Positions 1 to 9,091 of a stretch of 64,000 nt of DNA are shown piece after piece. The translations under genes and the position numbers were made by a program. The notes beneath the pieces are model-generated. The model was not told the DNA's origin. It saw only the letters and a list, made by a program, of their open reading frames with translations, and searched no databases. Each line of letters opens with the position of its first letter. Within the stretch, counting starts at the first letter, position 1. Origin of the DNA: an uncultured Cellulosilyticum sp. (lineage in GTDB: Bacteria; Bacillota; Clostridia; Lachnospirales; Cellulosilyticaceae); contig CAKVCL010000003.1 of assembly GCA_934725855.1 (NCBI GenBank), forward strand, positions 105,029-169,028, read 5' to 3'.

Positions 1-553
1 TAAGCAATTCAACAATCTCTGCACTATTTTTGCTATCTAAGTTTCCTGTTGGTTCATCTGCTAAAATAAGTGCCGGATGATTAATTAGTGCACGCCCAAT
101 GGATACCCTCTGCTGTTGTCCTCCTGAAAGCTGATTCGGTAGATGTTCTAAACGATTCGTTAAATCAAGGGTTTCTAAAAGTTGATTTAAGTATTTTTTA
201 TCTACTTTACGCCCATCTAAAAGTAATGGAAGTGTCATATTTTCCTCCACATTTAAAACAGGAATTAAATTATAAAACTGATAAACAACGCCTAATTGTC
301 TTCTTCTAAAAACTGCTAATTGATCTTCATTTAACTCATAGATATCTGTTCCTTCTATATAAACTTTGCCACTCGTTGGTCTGTCTACCCCACCTAATAA
401 GTGTAGTAAAGTAGATTTACCTGAACCCGAAGCCCCAACTATGGCTACAAATTCCCCTTTACTAACTGAAAATGATATGTTATCAAGGGCTTTAACTGCT
501 GTTTCCTCACTGCCATATATTTTTGATAAGTTTTCTACTCTGAGAATCTCCAT
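1..553 (-). CDS. ABC transporter ATP-binding protein, BceA/LolD type (partial, runs off window)
   Basis: The reading frame starts at ATG 553 after a GAGGAG ribosome binding site and stays open to base 1, so the C-terminal part lies outside the window. The protein begins MEILRVENLSKIYG and contains a Walker A (GASGSGKST), the Q-loop region VYQFYNLIPVLNVEENM, an ABC signature LSGGQQQR and Walker B LILADEPTGNLD. These place it with ATPases of MacB/LolD/BceA-type exporters, which power peptide export or detoxification at the membrane. It lies 92 bases downstream of a histidine kinase gene on the same strand, after its response regulator. That order (regulator, kinase, ATPase, permease) is typical of antimicrobial-peptide sensing and resistance modules. 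The permease is expected just beyond the edge but cannot be seen. Confidence 0.9.
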   Translation of the reverse strand, partial: MEILRVENLSKIYGSEETAVKALDNISFSVSKGEFVAIVGASGSGKSTLLHLLGGVDRPTSGKVYIEGTDIYELNEDQLAVFRRRQLGVVYQFYNLIPVLNVEENMTLPLLLDGRKVDKKYLNQLLETLDLTNRLEHLPNQLSGGQQQRVSIGRALINHPALILADEPTGNLDSKNSAEIVELL

Positions 554-645
554 TTTTCTCCTCCTCATAGGTTTATACTTCTAGCTTACTTTTGAAAACT
601 TACAGCTTGATAATTAAAATGTGACAGTTTATTCACAATCCACTT

Positions 646-1644
646 TTATATGATTCCCTTATAAAATCTTATTTTAAAAGTTGTTCCCTTGCCTTTTTCA
701 CTTTCTACTTGAATATCTCCATTTTGTGCAAGCATAATACTTCGTGCCATTGCTAGTCCAATACCTACACTTTCACTGTCTGCATTACTTCCTTTATAAA
801 AACGCTTGAAGATATTAGGAAGGTCTTTTGAGTCAATTCCTTCACCGTTATCCACAATGCATACCTCTGTGTACAGTGGGTTTTCCACATAATTCACATG
901 AATTTCCCCACCTATAGGTGTATGCTCCACACAATTTTTAATGATATTAATAAAAGCCTCTCTACTCCAGTTAAAATCTCCTATAAAACTACTTTCTGTC
1001 CCATTTATAACGAGGCTCTGCTCTTTTAGCTCCATAGGAATAAGAAGTGATTCTACGCTACTGCTGATTAAGTCTTTCACAGAAACCTTCTCTTTTTTAA
1101 ATTGAATGGTGCCTGCATCAATCTTAGAAAGTTTTAAAAGGGAACTAACCAGCCATTCTATACGTTCTAATTGTTTTTTGATTTTCCTAGTAAAAAGTAC
1201 TCGTTTTTCCTTTTCTAAGTCTTGATTTTCTAAAAGCTCCGTCATCACCATCATAGAAGTAAGTGGAGTTTTTAATTGATGTGAAATATCAGAAATCGCA
1301 TCTGCTAAATAGCGTTTATCCTTCTTTAAAAGTTCTGCTTGCTCCGCCATTCTTACTGACATTTTATAAATCTCATTTTTTAAAATGCTTAGTTCACCTT
1401 CTTCATTATCTCTAATATCTAGCGTGTATTCTCCTTCACAGATTCGATAAAGATAAGAAGTTAGTGCCTGTACTTCTTTATAACGTTTGAGATTGACCCA
1501 AATTTCTAGCCCTACTAATAGACTTCCTATTTCGATTGCTAGAAACCCTACTTTTTTATTAATCATAAATGCAACGATACTATTCAAAAGTAACAAGCTC
1601 CCCATTAAGAGCATTGTTACTCGATAAACTTTATTTCTCATCAT
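646..1644 (-). CDS. Sensor histidine kinase with two TM helices and a short loop (BceS-like)
   Basis: Protein of 332 residues. Two hydrophobic helices (about residues 8-27 and 33-50) are separated by only a few residues, so there is almost no extracellular sensor domain. This is the architecture of intramembrane-sensing kinases such as BceS. The catalytic core is complete: H-box SDISHQLKTPLTSM near residue 117, N-box INIIKNCVEHTP, G1 box DNGEGI, F-box IFKRFYKG and G2 box SVGIGLAMARS. Its start overlaps the end of the response regulator gene by 4 bases, indicating translational coupling. In such systems the ABC transporter itself is usually the sensor and the kinase relays its activity; the adjacent ATPase gene supports the same arrangement here. 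The substrate is unknown. Confidence 0.9.
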   Translation of the reverse strand: MMRNKVYRVTMLLMGSLLLLNSIVAFMINKKVGFLAIEIGSLLVGLEIWVNLKRYKEVQALTSYLYRICEGEYTLDIRDNEEGELSILKNEIYKMSVRMAEQAELLKKDKRYLADAISDISHQLKTPLTSMMVMTELLENQDLEKEKRVLFTRKIKKQLERIEWLVSSLLKLSKIDAGTIQFKKEKVSVKDLISSSVESLLIPMELKEQSLVINGTESSFIGDFNWSREAFINIIKNCVEHTPIGGEIHVNYVENPLYTEVCIVDNGEGIDSKDLPNIFKRFYKGSNADSESVGIGLAMARSIMLAQNGDIQVESEKGKGTTFKIRFYKGII

Positions 1645-2321
1645 GCCTTGCCCACCTTATAGCCCATACCTCTCACGGTTTTTATAAGCTTAGGATTTTG
1701 TGGGTCATCCTCTAATTTATTTCTTAATCTTTTAATATAAACCGTTACGGTATTATCTCCTACAAAATCTCCTGTGATGTCCCATATACTTTCTAGAAGT
1801 TGATTTCTGGATAGCACCTGATTCTCATGACTTATAAAAGTCATCAGTAGTTTATACTCCAATGCCGTGAGCTGCACTTCCTCATTATTTTTATATACCT
1901 TAGCCTGCAAAGTATTAATCCTTACATTGTCATAAACAAAAATACTCTTATGCTGTGCTACTTTATTATGCCTGCGTAAAACTGACTTAATCCTAGAAAT
2001 AAGCTCCCGAATCCTAAAAGGCTTGGTAACGTAATCATCTGCTCCCATATCCAGCCCCATAACCACATTCACTTCATCATCACAAGCCGTTAAAAAAATA
2101 GTGGGTATATCCCTATTCTCCTTGGCTATCTTACAAACTTCATAGCCCGAACCATCAGGTAGTGTAAGGTCTAATAGGCATAAATCAATTGTATCTTTTT
2201 CTATAAATGCTTTTGCTTTGTCTATGCTATCACATAACTGAACCTCATAGCCCTCCTGCTCAAGTGAATATTCTAGGCCCATTGCAATAGACACATCATC
2301 CTCAACTACTAATATCTTCAT
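1641..2321 (-). CDS. OmpR-family response regulator (BceR-like)
   Basis: Protein of 226 residues with an N-terminal receiver domain and a C-terminal winged-helix DNA-binding domain. The receiver shows the acidic pair VVEDD, the phospho-acceptor Asp in CLLDLTLPDGSG, a conserved Thr in IFLTA and Lys in YVTKPF. The C-terminal part has VQLTALEYKLL and the recognition region NTVTVYIKRLRNKL, ending in RGMGYKVG, which is standard for the OmpR/PhoB group. It is the first gene of the kinase/ABC cluster and overlaps the kinase start by 4 bases. It probably activates the downstream ABC transporter genes in response to a cell-envelope toxin; this role is inferred from gene order. Confidence 0.92.
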   Translation of the reverse strand: MKILVVEDDVSIAMGLEYSLEQEGYEVQLCDSIDKAKAFIEKDTIDLCLLDLTLPDGSGYEVCKIAKENRDIPTIFLTACDDEVNVVMGLDMGADDYVTKPFRIRELISRIKSVLRRHNKVAQHKSIFVYDNVRINTLQAKVYKNNEEVQLTALEYKLLMTFISHENQVLSRNQLLESIWDITGDFVGDNTVTVYIKRLRNKLEDDPQNPKLIKTVRGMGYKVGKA

Positions 2322-2350
2322 ATCATTCTTCTTTCCTTGTATTAATATCC

Positions 2351-2395
2351 CAAAACAATAAAAATCTTAGAGTATAGTTATTATACCCTAAGATT
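2351..2395 (-). terminator. Intrinsic terminator after the FUSC-family gene
   Basis: An inverted repeat (AATCTTAG with CTAAGATT arms plus further pairing) spans 2363-2395. On the minus strand it is followed by a T-rich stretch. It separates the FUSC-family gene from the response regulator gene. Confidence 0.75.
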
Positions 2396-2433
2396 ACTTA
2401 ATCGTACCATTTAAAAACTTAAGCTTCTACTTC

Positions 2434-4374
2434 TTACATATTCTCCACAATACTAGCTTTAATGTGCTCCACTCTGTTCATCTGTGTTGCTATTTCTATA
2501 TAATCAATTACAGCCATTTTACTAGCGAGCGAATGTTTATTTTCTAAATGATTAAGGAGTTTTTGAACCTCATCATAAGTGATAGATTCCTTGTCTGCCA
2601 CTAACCTATCTATCTTCTTCTTTTCTTCAAGTTTAAAATCTACATTGCCCTCCTTGCCTTCAATCCAATCATATAAATCAGCTATTCCCATTAAGATTGA
2701 ACGTTGTACTTCTAAATATTCATGAAGGCTTTCATTTTCTTCTCCGCTTTCATTTGCTATTAACTGATCTTCTATCATATTAGCTCTAAGTATTTCATTT
2801 TTCATGGCTTCAGTAGCTGTCTTCTTTTTGTTAATCAATTCTTTTAAAATATTTATTTGACTGGCAATCGTATGCTCATATAATTTAATAAGATCTCTTT
2901 TTGCATCTTCTGCTTTATATGGAAATACAACTCTACTTAATACCACAGATATAATGGCACCAATGGTTACAAATACAAGTCTGTCAATCGTTAGAACTAC
3001 AGAATTACCATATAACGCAGCAGCACCTATTGCAGATACTGTTGCATTAATTGTCCTATATCTATATGAATTATTATAACTTAATATATAACCTATTATC
3101 ATAATTGCCAGAGTCCTTGCTGTAGAGCCTTGTATGATTGAAAACACAATCGTTATTATAACAACCCCTATTACCGTTGCAATCAACCTGTCTTTAGTCT
3201 TTTCCTTAAATTTTTCATAAAAAGGTTGAATCAATGAATTGACCGTATATATAATCCATTTTCCCTCTTCAATTTTAAAAAAGCCAACTACAAACGCCGT
3301 TACAGTAATACCAATCGCTAACCTTAAGGCATATGAAAATCTTAAAGAATTGGCTCTAAAGCTTGCTTTATATATATTTTTTAATTGATAGTTAGAAGGA
3401 ATACTCTCAAACTTACGTACTACATTATAGTCCTTCTTATCAAGTGCTTTTAATTCATATAAGGACTGTTTTATAAGAAGTAATGCGTTTAAAATCTTCA
3501 CTTGAAATACACTAATATTTTCTTCTACCCTATACTTTTCAAATAAATTGCTAAATAATTCATCCAGCTTATTTAAATGCTCATCCTTTTGAAGACACAA
3601 CTTTACGATGTCTATTCCCTTTAACAAATCTTCTTTAAAACCTTGTCTATTTAAAATGTGCACAGCATCTTCTTGTAATGCTAACTCATTGATTGCATCA
3701 TTGATCTTTTCTAGTTCCAACGATATGTTGAGCTTAATTCTCCCTTCATTGGTAAGATAAAATTCCTGCTCCCTTTTGTTATATACAAACCTTCTAAACT
3801 TCTGTATATCTTGTTGAATCTCTTGTTCTAATTCCTCAATGGCTTTACATTCTTCTATCAATTTTATCTTATTTACTATATTGGAACATATATCTACTAG
3901 TACTGTATTACCTTGTTTATAAATCTTATTTTTATTAAAGATGACCTGACTTAGTACAATGATTATAGCCCCCACAATTAATGATATTAATCGTTTAGGT
4001 AGCTGACCAGTCGTAATGGGTGTGCATAACATAAATACATATTGTAGATTGAATGGCACAAAGCTAGGGGTACTTAAATGATAAGAAAGTGTATAACCCA
4101 TGATAAATAAAAATATAAAATTCAGTGGAATACCAAGTATGACATTTTGACTAGCTAAAAATGTGATAACCCCCATCAATATATTAAAACAAATGAGTTT
4201 TATTGCAGTACTTAGAGGATTTAGAGAAAAGTCTTTTTGCAAAAACATCAAGACTGCTGTGAATGTAGTCACTCCTATTAAAGTATTTTCGAAGCCAAAT
4301 ATCATGCTAAATCCAATAATAAGTCCGATCATGACTACAAATATTATTGTATTACCTATTATCTTTTTGCCCAT
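2434..4374 (-). CDS. FUSC-family (aromatic acid exporter-like) membrane protein
   Basis: Protein of 646 residues with two hydrophobic halves. A first group of membrane helices occupies about residues 5-150 and a second about 345-485, with long helical cytoplasmic stretches between and after them. The second half carries the motif KEKTKDRLIATVIGV, typical of FUSC/YccS/aromatic acid exporter proteins (consensus R.xGTxiG). Two-half architecture and length fit FUSC-family transporters, which are proposed to export aromatic acids or similar anions. No partner periplasmic adaptor is present, as expected for a Gram-positive. The gene appears monocistronic with its own terminator. The substrate cannot be told from sequence. 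Confidence 0.75.
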   Translation of the reverse strand: MGKKIIGNTIIFVVMIGLIIGFSMIFGFENTLIGVTTFTAVLMFLQKDFSLNPLSTAIKLICFNILMGVITFLASQNVILGIPLNFIFLFIMGYTLSYHLSTPSFVPFNLQYVFMLCTPITTGQLPKRLISLIVGAIIIVLSQVIFNKNKIYKQGNTVLVDICSNIVNKIKLIEECKAIEELEQEIQQDIQKFRRFVYNKREQEFYLTNEGRIKLNISLELEKINDAINELALQEDAVHILNRQGFKEDLLKGIDIVKLCLQKDEHLNKLDELFSNLFEKYRVEENISVFQVKILNALLLIKQSLYELKALDKKDYNVVRKFESIPSNYQLKNIYKASFRANSLRFSYALRLAIGITVTAFVVGFFKIEEGKWIIYTVNSLIQPFYEKFKEKTKDRLIATVIGVVIITIVFSIIQGSTARTLAIMIIGYILSYNNSYRYRTINATVSAIGAAALYGNSVVLTIDRLVFVTIGAIISVVLSRVVFPYKAEDAKRDLIKLYEHTIASQINILKELINKKKTATEAMKNEILRANMIEDQLIANESGEENESLHEYLEVQRSILMGIADLYDWIEGKEGNVDFKLEEKKKIDRLVADKESITYDEVQKLLNHLENKHSLASKMAVIDYIEIATQMNRVEHIKASIVENM

Positions 4375-4507
4375 TTAATCACTCCTTTTATCCTCTTATT
4401 TTATCCAATTCAAAAAGGAATATTTCCCTAACTCTACATTAAAAGGGCTTATTTGATTCATTGTTCACAAACAGTTTAGTGCCATTATATATACATAGAT
4501 TTCACAA

Positions 4508-5773
4508 CTAATGATTATAGTTATCTATAAATTCTATGGTCTTATTCCAAGCATCTATCGTTGCACTTACGCCTTCTTCTAATCTTCCTCCATATTCTTC
4601 ACAATTAGGAATTGGTTGATAGGGTATCGTTAACATATGTCCTGAATTATGATAACAATATGACTGAATATTATCCCCTTTGCTAGCTTGCTTCATAATT
4701 TCAACTGCTTCTTTAGCGTATAAATCAGATGGCCAAATAGCATCTGTATCTGAAGAAAGTAATAACATTTTGGCATTAGTTTCTTCAATTTTAATTCTCG
4801 CTGCAAGATGATCCTGCTTATTCCATGTAATTGCTTGATAAAAATGCCTAAATGCGAATCTTTTCTTCAAACAAAATGCCCATAATAATCTAATAGCAGC
4901 ACTTATTGGTGTTTTAATAAATGGAATTTCTCTAGACTGATAGCACCAAGAACTATAGGGTGATAATCCTCCCGAAGTTTTAAGTCCTTGATTCACATAA
5001 ATGGAAGGTGTATTTGCAACCACAAACTTAATTTTTGGAAATAAAGTCGCTGCTAAAAGAACCATCTCTCCACCTTTACTTCTTCCATAAATTCCGATTT
5101 TATTTGGATCAATTTCTTTTCGCTTTTTTAAATAAGTTATGGCATTTTCTATATATTCCATAGGAACCCTACTTAAATCTTTTTCTACATTCTCCATCCC
5201 AAAATAACAAACTGCTATAGCGCCAAAACCACGTCTTGCAAAGCATTCTGCAATAGCCTGAGCGCGTTCAATTCTTCCATCACTACCACTTACTACAATA
5301 ATTCCAGGAACCTTTTGAATATCCTCTTTCATCTCTCTTTTTATAAAATAACGTGCAGTAAGCTGTTTAGAACATATATCTACACTATCTACTGTGTTGT
5401 CACAAAACATTCTCTCATGTTCTATACGTGCTACTTCTTTACCTGCTTTTACTAATGTCAGTGTATAATGACTACTGCGATTTTCTGCAACTTCTGAGAG
5501 TTTTTGTGGTAAGCCACTTACTTTAGATTTTACAATTTGTAAAGTAGTAAATATCTTAGCATCCATTAAGGCTATTCCTTTGTCATCTAGAAAAATTTCT
5601 TTTTCTGCATACCACTTTGTTCCTACCTCCATTTGTCGTATATTACCATTGGCACTATATAAATCTGATGTTTGTATCTTTAAACAAAGTATCTCCTTTG
5701 GCTTGCCACTAATGGCTATTTCAATATTCTCATCCACAAAAGAGGCTGTTTTTTCTATTTTAATTGCATACAT
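4508..5773 (-). CDS. Acyl-CoA thioester hydrolase / BAAT-family alpha/beta hydrolase
   Basis: The N-terminal part (about residues 10-130) matches the Ig-like acyl-CoA thioesterase/BAAT N-domain. The C-terminal part (about 170-420) is an alpha/beta hydrolase. The nucleophile elbow IYGRSKGGEM has Ser where animal BAAT has Cys. The acid is probably Asp in LLSSDTDAIWPS and the His lies in YHNSGHM. An upstream in-frame ATG at 5788 exists, but GGGAGGG lies 6 bases before the ATG at 5773, so 5773 is taken as the start. Bacterial members hydrolyse acyl thioesters or esters; the substrate here is unknown. An AraC/GyrI-type regulator lies just upstream on the same strand and could control it. Confidence 0.82.
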   Translation of the reverse strand: MYAIKIEKTASFVDENIEIAISGKPKEILCLKIQTSDLYSANGNIRQMEVGTKWYAEKEIFLDDKGIALMDAKIFTTLQIVKSKVSGLPQKLSEVAENRSSHYTLTLVKAGKEVARIEHERMFCDNTVDSVDICSKQLTARYFIKREMKEDIQKVPGIIVVSGSDGRIERAQAIAECFARRGFGAIAVCYFGMENVEKDLSRVPMEYIENAITYLKKRKEIDPNKIGIYGRSKGGEMVLLAATLFPKIKFVVANTPSIYVNQGLKTSGGLSPYSSWCYQSREIPFIKTPISAAIRLLWAFCLKKRFAFRHFYQAITWNKQDHLAARIKIEETNAKMLLLSSDTDAIWPSDLYAKEAVEIMKQASKGDNIQSYCYHNSGHMLTIPYQPIPNCEEYGGRLEEGVSATIDAWNKTIEFIDNYNH

Positions 5774-5857
5774 ATAAATCCCTCCCATAACGATCAGTAA
5801 ATACGACTATTCCTTTGTCTTTATTGACCTTATCATAAATAGTATTTATTTTTTTGA

Positions 5858-6736
5858 TTAATCTTGCTTTCTTTTTACAGGTAAATAAAGCTTGGCTCCC
5901 TTTCCATCCTGATTAGGTATAAAGCCCTGTTCATAAAACTCAAAACAGTAATTACCCAAGCAACAATATTCCTCATCTTGAAGCATCTGAAGCCATATAA
6001 GTTCTACTTGAGATCGAATTTGTTCAATAAAAGCTGTTAATTCAAAAACTGCATAATCTGCTTCTAGTACCTTTTTATTTAAGACTTCACCTATGGGAAT
6101 TTCAGTAGACTGCAAATATTCCTTTTTAACTCCTACAAGTATTTCAAAACCTTCCTTCTCATATTCTCCTGAACCTACATATTCTAGTCCATAAATGCCA
6201 TCAATCTTCTCATAAAGCACTTCAAAATGTAATGCTGCACTAACTAAATTATATAAACGTGCTACTTCATGTTTTTCATTTTTCCCTTGATAGTGTAAAC
6301 CGACAATCTCAAATTCTTGTAAATGAATGATAGTATAAGGAAATTCCTTGCATGCATTAGGTAATTTTTTTATATATTGGTCTGTTATAGGATACTTATA
6401 TAAATTATAGAAAGGTACCTTTTTCTTTCTATAATGCTGCGGGGTTACATCAAAATATTTTTTAAAACTTCTTGTGAAAGCTTCCTGTGATTGATATCCA
6501 CACAAAATAGCTATATCAATAATCCTCATATCTGTGTCTAATAATTTTTGTGCTGCGATCGTTAACCTTCTTTTCTTTTGGTAATCAGAAATATTCTCCC
6601 TAAACGCAGCTTTAATTAATTTAGCAAAATAGAACTGAGAATAATGAAATACCTCTGACAGCTTCTCAAGAGTAATTTCCTCAAAAATATGTTCTTCTAT
6701 ATAAGTGATAACTTGCAATAATATTTTCTTATTCAT
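5858..6736 (-). CDS. AraC-family regulator with GyrI-like effector domain
   Basis: Protein of 292 residues. The first 105 or so form two helix-turn-helix motifs of the AraC/XylS type (region LEKLSEVFHYSQFYFAKLI, then IDIAILCGYQSQEAFTRSF). The remainder (about 120-288) resembles the GyrI/Rob/SoxS-type ligand-binding fold, as in BltR/Rob-like multidrug regulators. Such proteins bind small hydrophobic ligands through the C-domain and activate nearby promoters. The hydrolase gene follows about 85 bases downstream on the same strand and is the likely target; this is inferred from adjacency. Confidence 0.88.
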   Translation of the reverse strand: MNKKILLQVITYIEEHIFEEITLEKLSEVFHYSQFYFAKLIKAAFRENISDYQKKRRLTIAAQKLLDTDMRIIDIAILCGYQSQEAFTRSFKKYFDVTPQHYRKKKVPFYNLYKYPITDQYIKKLPNACKEFPYTIIHLQEFEIVGLHYQGKNEKHEVARLYNLVSAALHFEVLYEKIDGIYGLEYVGSGEYEKEGFEILVGVKKEYLQSTEIPIGEVLNKKVLEADYAVFELTAFIEQIRSQVELIWLQMLQDEEYCCLGNYCFEFYEQGFIPNQDGKGAKLYLPVKRKQD

Positions 6737-6890
6737 TTTTCACCCTCTTATTGTCATCTCACCTCTATTCAAACTAAGTTTTGAAACTAAAAATGAAAAA
6801 GACACTCCATCTAGTAAGAAGTAGTGTCAATTCATTAATTTATCATTCAATTCAATAGTCCTAAAATAAAATAAATGTCTCATTTTAGAA

Positions 6891-6919
6891 ATGCTTAGTA
6901 ATTGGTAGCTACTAAGCAT
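6891..6919. terminator. Hairpin left of the IS4 element
   Basis: A perfect 10-bp stem (ATGCTTAGTA / TACTAAGCAT) with a 9-base loop is followed by CTTTTATAT on the plus strand, directly abutting the IS end. It may be an old terminator that the element landed beside. Direction is uncertain. Confidence 0.45.
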
Positions 6920-6928
6920 CTTTTATAT

Positions 6929-8515
6929 ACTCAAACTTCGCACATAGATTTTAGCTATGAACCTTGAAAATTCAATATATGGTATTATTTCAGTTGTCAA
7001 AAAACACTCATATTGCTTTCAATTTTTCCTTTAATGCAGGTGGAATTGCACTCATAAAAGTATCTACCAGTTCGTCTAATTTCTTCTCAGATAATTCCAA
7101 TTCATCAACTAGTGTGTTTCGAAACATCTGAAGCAGCATTTGAAATGCCTGTATCCATGTGATATCAGACATTTCGTCGGTAAAATATAAAAAGATTTCT
7201 CCAAGAGAACGGGGATCATTTGCCTCTCGACTTTCCAATGAAAGCATCATATATCGAGTAAAAACAACTGCTGTGTGGGCAGTTATTGCATCGTAGGATA
7301 ATGAATTGCATTCCTTGCTTAGATTCAGGTAGCTTTTGCAAACTTTAAAAAACACTTCGGTATCCCAGCGCTTTCCATAAATGCGTATGATTTCTTCCTC
7401 ACTCAGAGAAGTATCTGTTGAAATCAGACAGAGATATTCCTTTTTCTTGTTGCGGTTTCTCACATATACTACTTTTGCTGGAATGACTTTTTCATTTTTT
7501 ACAGCTTCGACCATGACAGAAAGCAGATATTTTGATTTACCTCTTCTTTTCTTGTTTTTGTTGTAGATGGAAACTAGTGACATATCTTCATTGTTATAAC
7601 GGAAAAACATTTTAGGCGTTTTCTTTACCATTTCTATTACGTCATAGCCAATTTCTTTTACAGCATGAAGAGTACTTGGTGATGAAAACCAACTGTCAAA
7701 TAGTACGTATTTTGCAGGAATCGTTGCAGCTTTAGCAGCTTTCAAAAGCTCTAACATTGCAATAGTCCCTTTTTCCATAGCAAGCTGACGCCGTTTATAA
7801 CCAACTGTTCTCTTATCTACGATGCTGGCTTCGTTGATACGGTTTTCCTTCTTTTCAGAGGATAACAGAATGCTATTTACGGGAAGAAAAGTACTTCCGT
7901 CTGACCATCCCAATGTCAGCATACGGAATCCAAACTTGTAAGCTCTTTTGGCATGGTCATATGTTTTTGCAAGAAGTTCTACTTTTTTTGAACAGTTACG
8001 CTCAAACATGGAATCATCTATAGTCAGAACATTGACACGTTCTTCAGAATCCAGAGGTGTTATTGCTTCTTTGATGATACGTGTAGCAAGAATTGTTGTA
8101 AAACGTATCCAGTTAATCTGTAGCATTTTCATAAATCGATATACTGTGTCTTTTGCAAATGATGGCGTATTTTTACCTGTAATAAAGCTCATATACATGC
8201 TTCTGTTGGAAAATATCAGAAGAAAGAGATACTGAAAGATTTCAATTACAGGAATTCCCTTGTGTTTATAAGCATTGGAAGCTTTTAATGCAGAAGAAAT
8301 ATGAAATCTGGTAAAAAATCTTTTGATAGATTTTGAAATCTGCTTATCGTTTTGGTTGTCTTGTGTTATACTTTTATTCATAGCATGAACCTCCGGTTTG
8401 TAATTGTTTTTTGCAACTCAATTATAACAAAACCATTGGTTTCATGCTACTTTTATGCCAGTTATTATTGAATTTTCAAGGTACATAGGCACTTATTTAA
8501 GTGCGAAGTTTGAGT
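6929..8515 (-). mobile_element. IS4-family insertion sequence, apparently complete
   Basis: The transposase gene is bracketed by imperfect inverted repeats. The outer 15 bases ACTCAAACTTCGCAC match perfectly (6929-6943 against 8501-8515). After a diverged stretch, a second matching block CTATGnACCTTGAAAATTCAATA is present at both ends. TATAT flanks both ends (6924-6928 and 8516-8520) and may be a short target duplication, although AT-richness makes this weak. The total is about 1.59 kb. Confidence 0.85.
7008..8381 (-). CDS. IS4-family transposase
   Basis: Protein of 457 residues with a DDE catalytic core. The first Asp lies in LTIDDSMFERN, the second in VLFDSWFSSP. The third element is the IS4 signature Y-(2)-R-(3)-E-(6)-K, seen as YGKRWDTEVFFKVCK. 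Length and motif order fit a full, potentially active transposase, and the reading frame is intact. It catalyses cut-and-paste movement of its own element by binding the terminal inverted repeats. It is the only gene in the element. The neighbouring spoIIP and kinase pseudogenes suggest the area tolerates insertion and decay. Confidence 0.93.
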   Translation of the reverse strand: MNKSITQDNQNDKQISKSIKRFFTRFHISSALKASNAYKHKGIPVIEIFQYLFLLIFSNRSMYMSFITGKNTPSFAKDTVYRFMKMLQINWIRFTTILATRIIKEAITPLDSEERVNVLTIDDSMFERNCSKKVELLAKTYDHAKRAYKFGFRMLTLGWSDGSTFLPVNSILLSSEKKENRINEASIVDKRTVGYKRRQLAMEKGTIAMLELLKAAKAATIPAKYVLFDSWFSSPSTLHAVKEIGYDVIEMVKKTPKMFFRYNNEDMSLVSIYNKNKKRRGKSKYLLSVMVEAVKNEKVIPAKVVYVRNRNKKKEYLCLISTDTSLSEEEIIRIYGKRWDTEVFFKVCKSYLNLSKECNSLSYDAITAHTAVVFTRYMMLSLESREANDPRSLGEIFLYFTDEMSDITWIQAFQMLLQMFRNTLVDELELSEKKLDELVDTFMSAIPPALKEKLKAI

Positions 8516-8633
8516 TATATACTTATATTATAACATTCTTAGTAAAATTTTAAACCCCTACTATATCAAATATTTTGTTCATTCATTTTTGTTCCTTGAT
8601 GAAAAATCATTTTCCATTGATAATTTTGTTTTT

Positions 8634-9091
8634 TCATATAGAACTTCGTAAAGAATATTCCTTTACTTTAATGCCATAAAGTTCATTTACTTCTCTATCT
8701 ATACTCAATTGAATCCCTTTTTCTCGCAGTTTCACATTCTCCAGCTTATCCAGCCTATCCAATAGTTGGTTAAGCTTAATTGTCTTTTTTTCTAGTACTG
8801 CTCTTCTCTTAAAGCTGCTAGATTCAGCAGCATCTCAAATATTACCTTTAACCGTTTGTTTTCATTCAGCATAAACTGTGTACAGACATACTTATCTTGA
8901 TCTGTTAACCTTGTTTTTTGGATATATTCAGTATAGCCGTACATTGCCGTAAGAGGCATTCTTAGTTCATGTGCTAAATTATCAATTAACATTTGTTTTT
9001 CTGTCGCATTGTTTTCGAGCTCATTTATCTGTGCTTTGATTGTATCGGTCATTAAATTGAAACTTAATACCACTTCTTCAATTTCTCCTTC
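8634..9091 (-). pseudogene. Histidine kinase fragment (end of HAMP, H-box), truncated both ends and frameshifted
   Basis: A stretch starting near 9091 reads GEIEEVVLSFNLMTDTI, which matches the end of a HAMP domain. It is followed by the H-box DNLAHELRMPLTAMYGY. No N-terminal membrane helices precede it and the ATPase domain is absent. The frame stops at 8792, but the +1 frame continues with LEKKTIKLNQLLDRLDK and further kinase-like sequence to a stop at 8634, so there is also a frameshift near 8795. The 5' end runs directly into the 3' end of the spoIIP-like pseudogene, which suggests a deletion joined two genes. It cannot encode a working kinase. Confidence 0.8.

Noticed and set aside
2363..2395. 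Palindrome before the response regulator as a possible autoregulatory operator
   Set aside because: The T-rich sequence on the minus strand after the stem fits a terminator for the preceding gene better.
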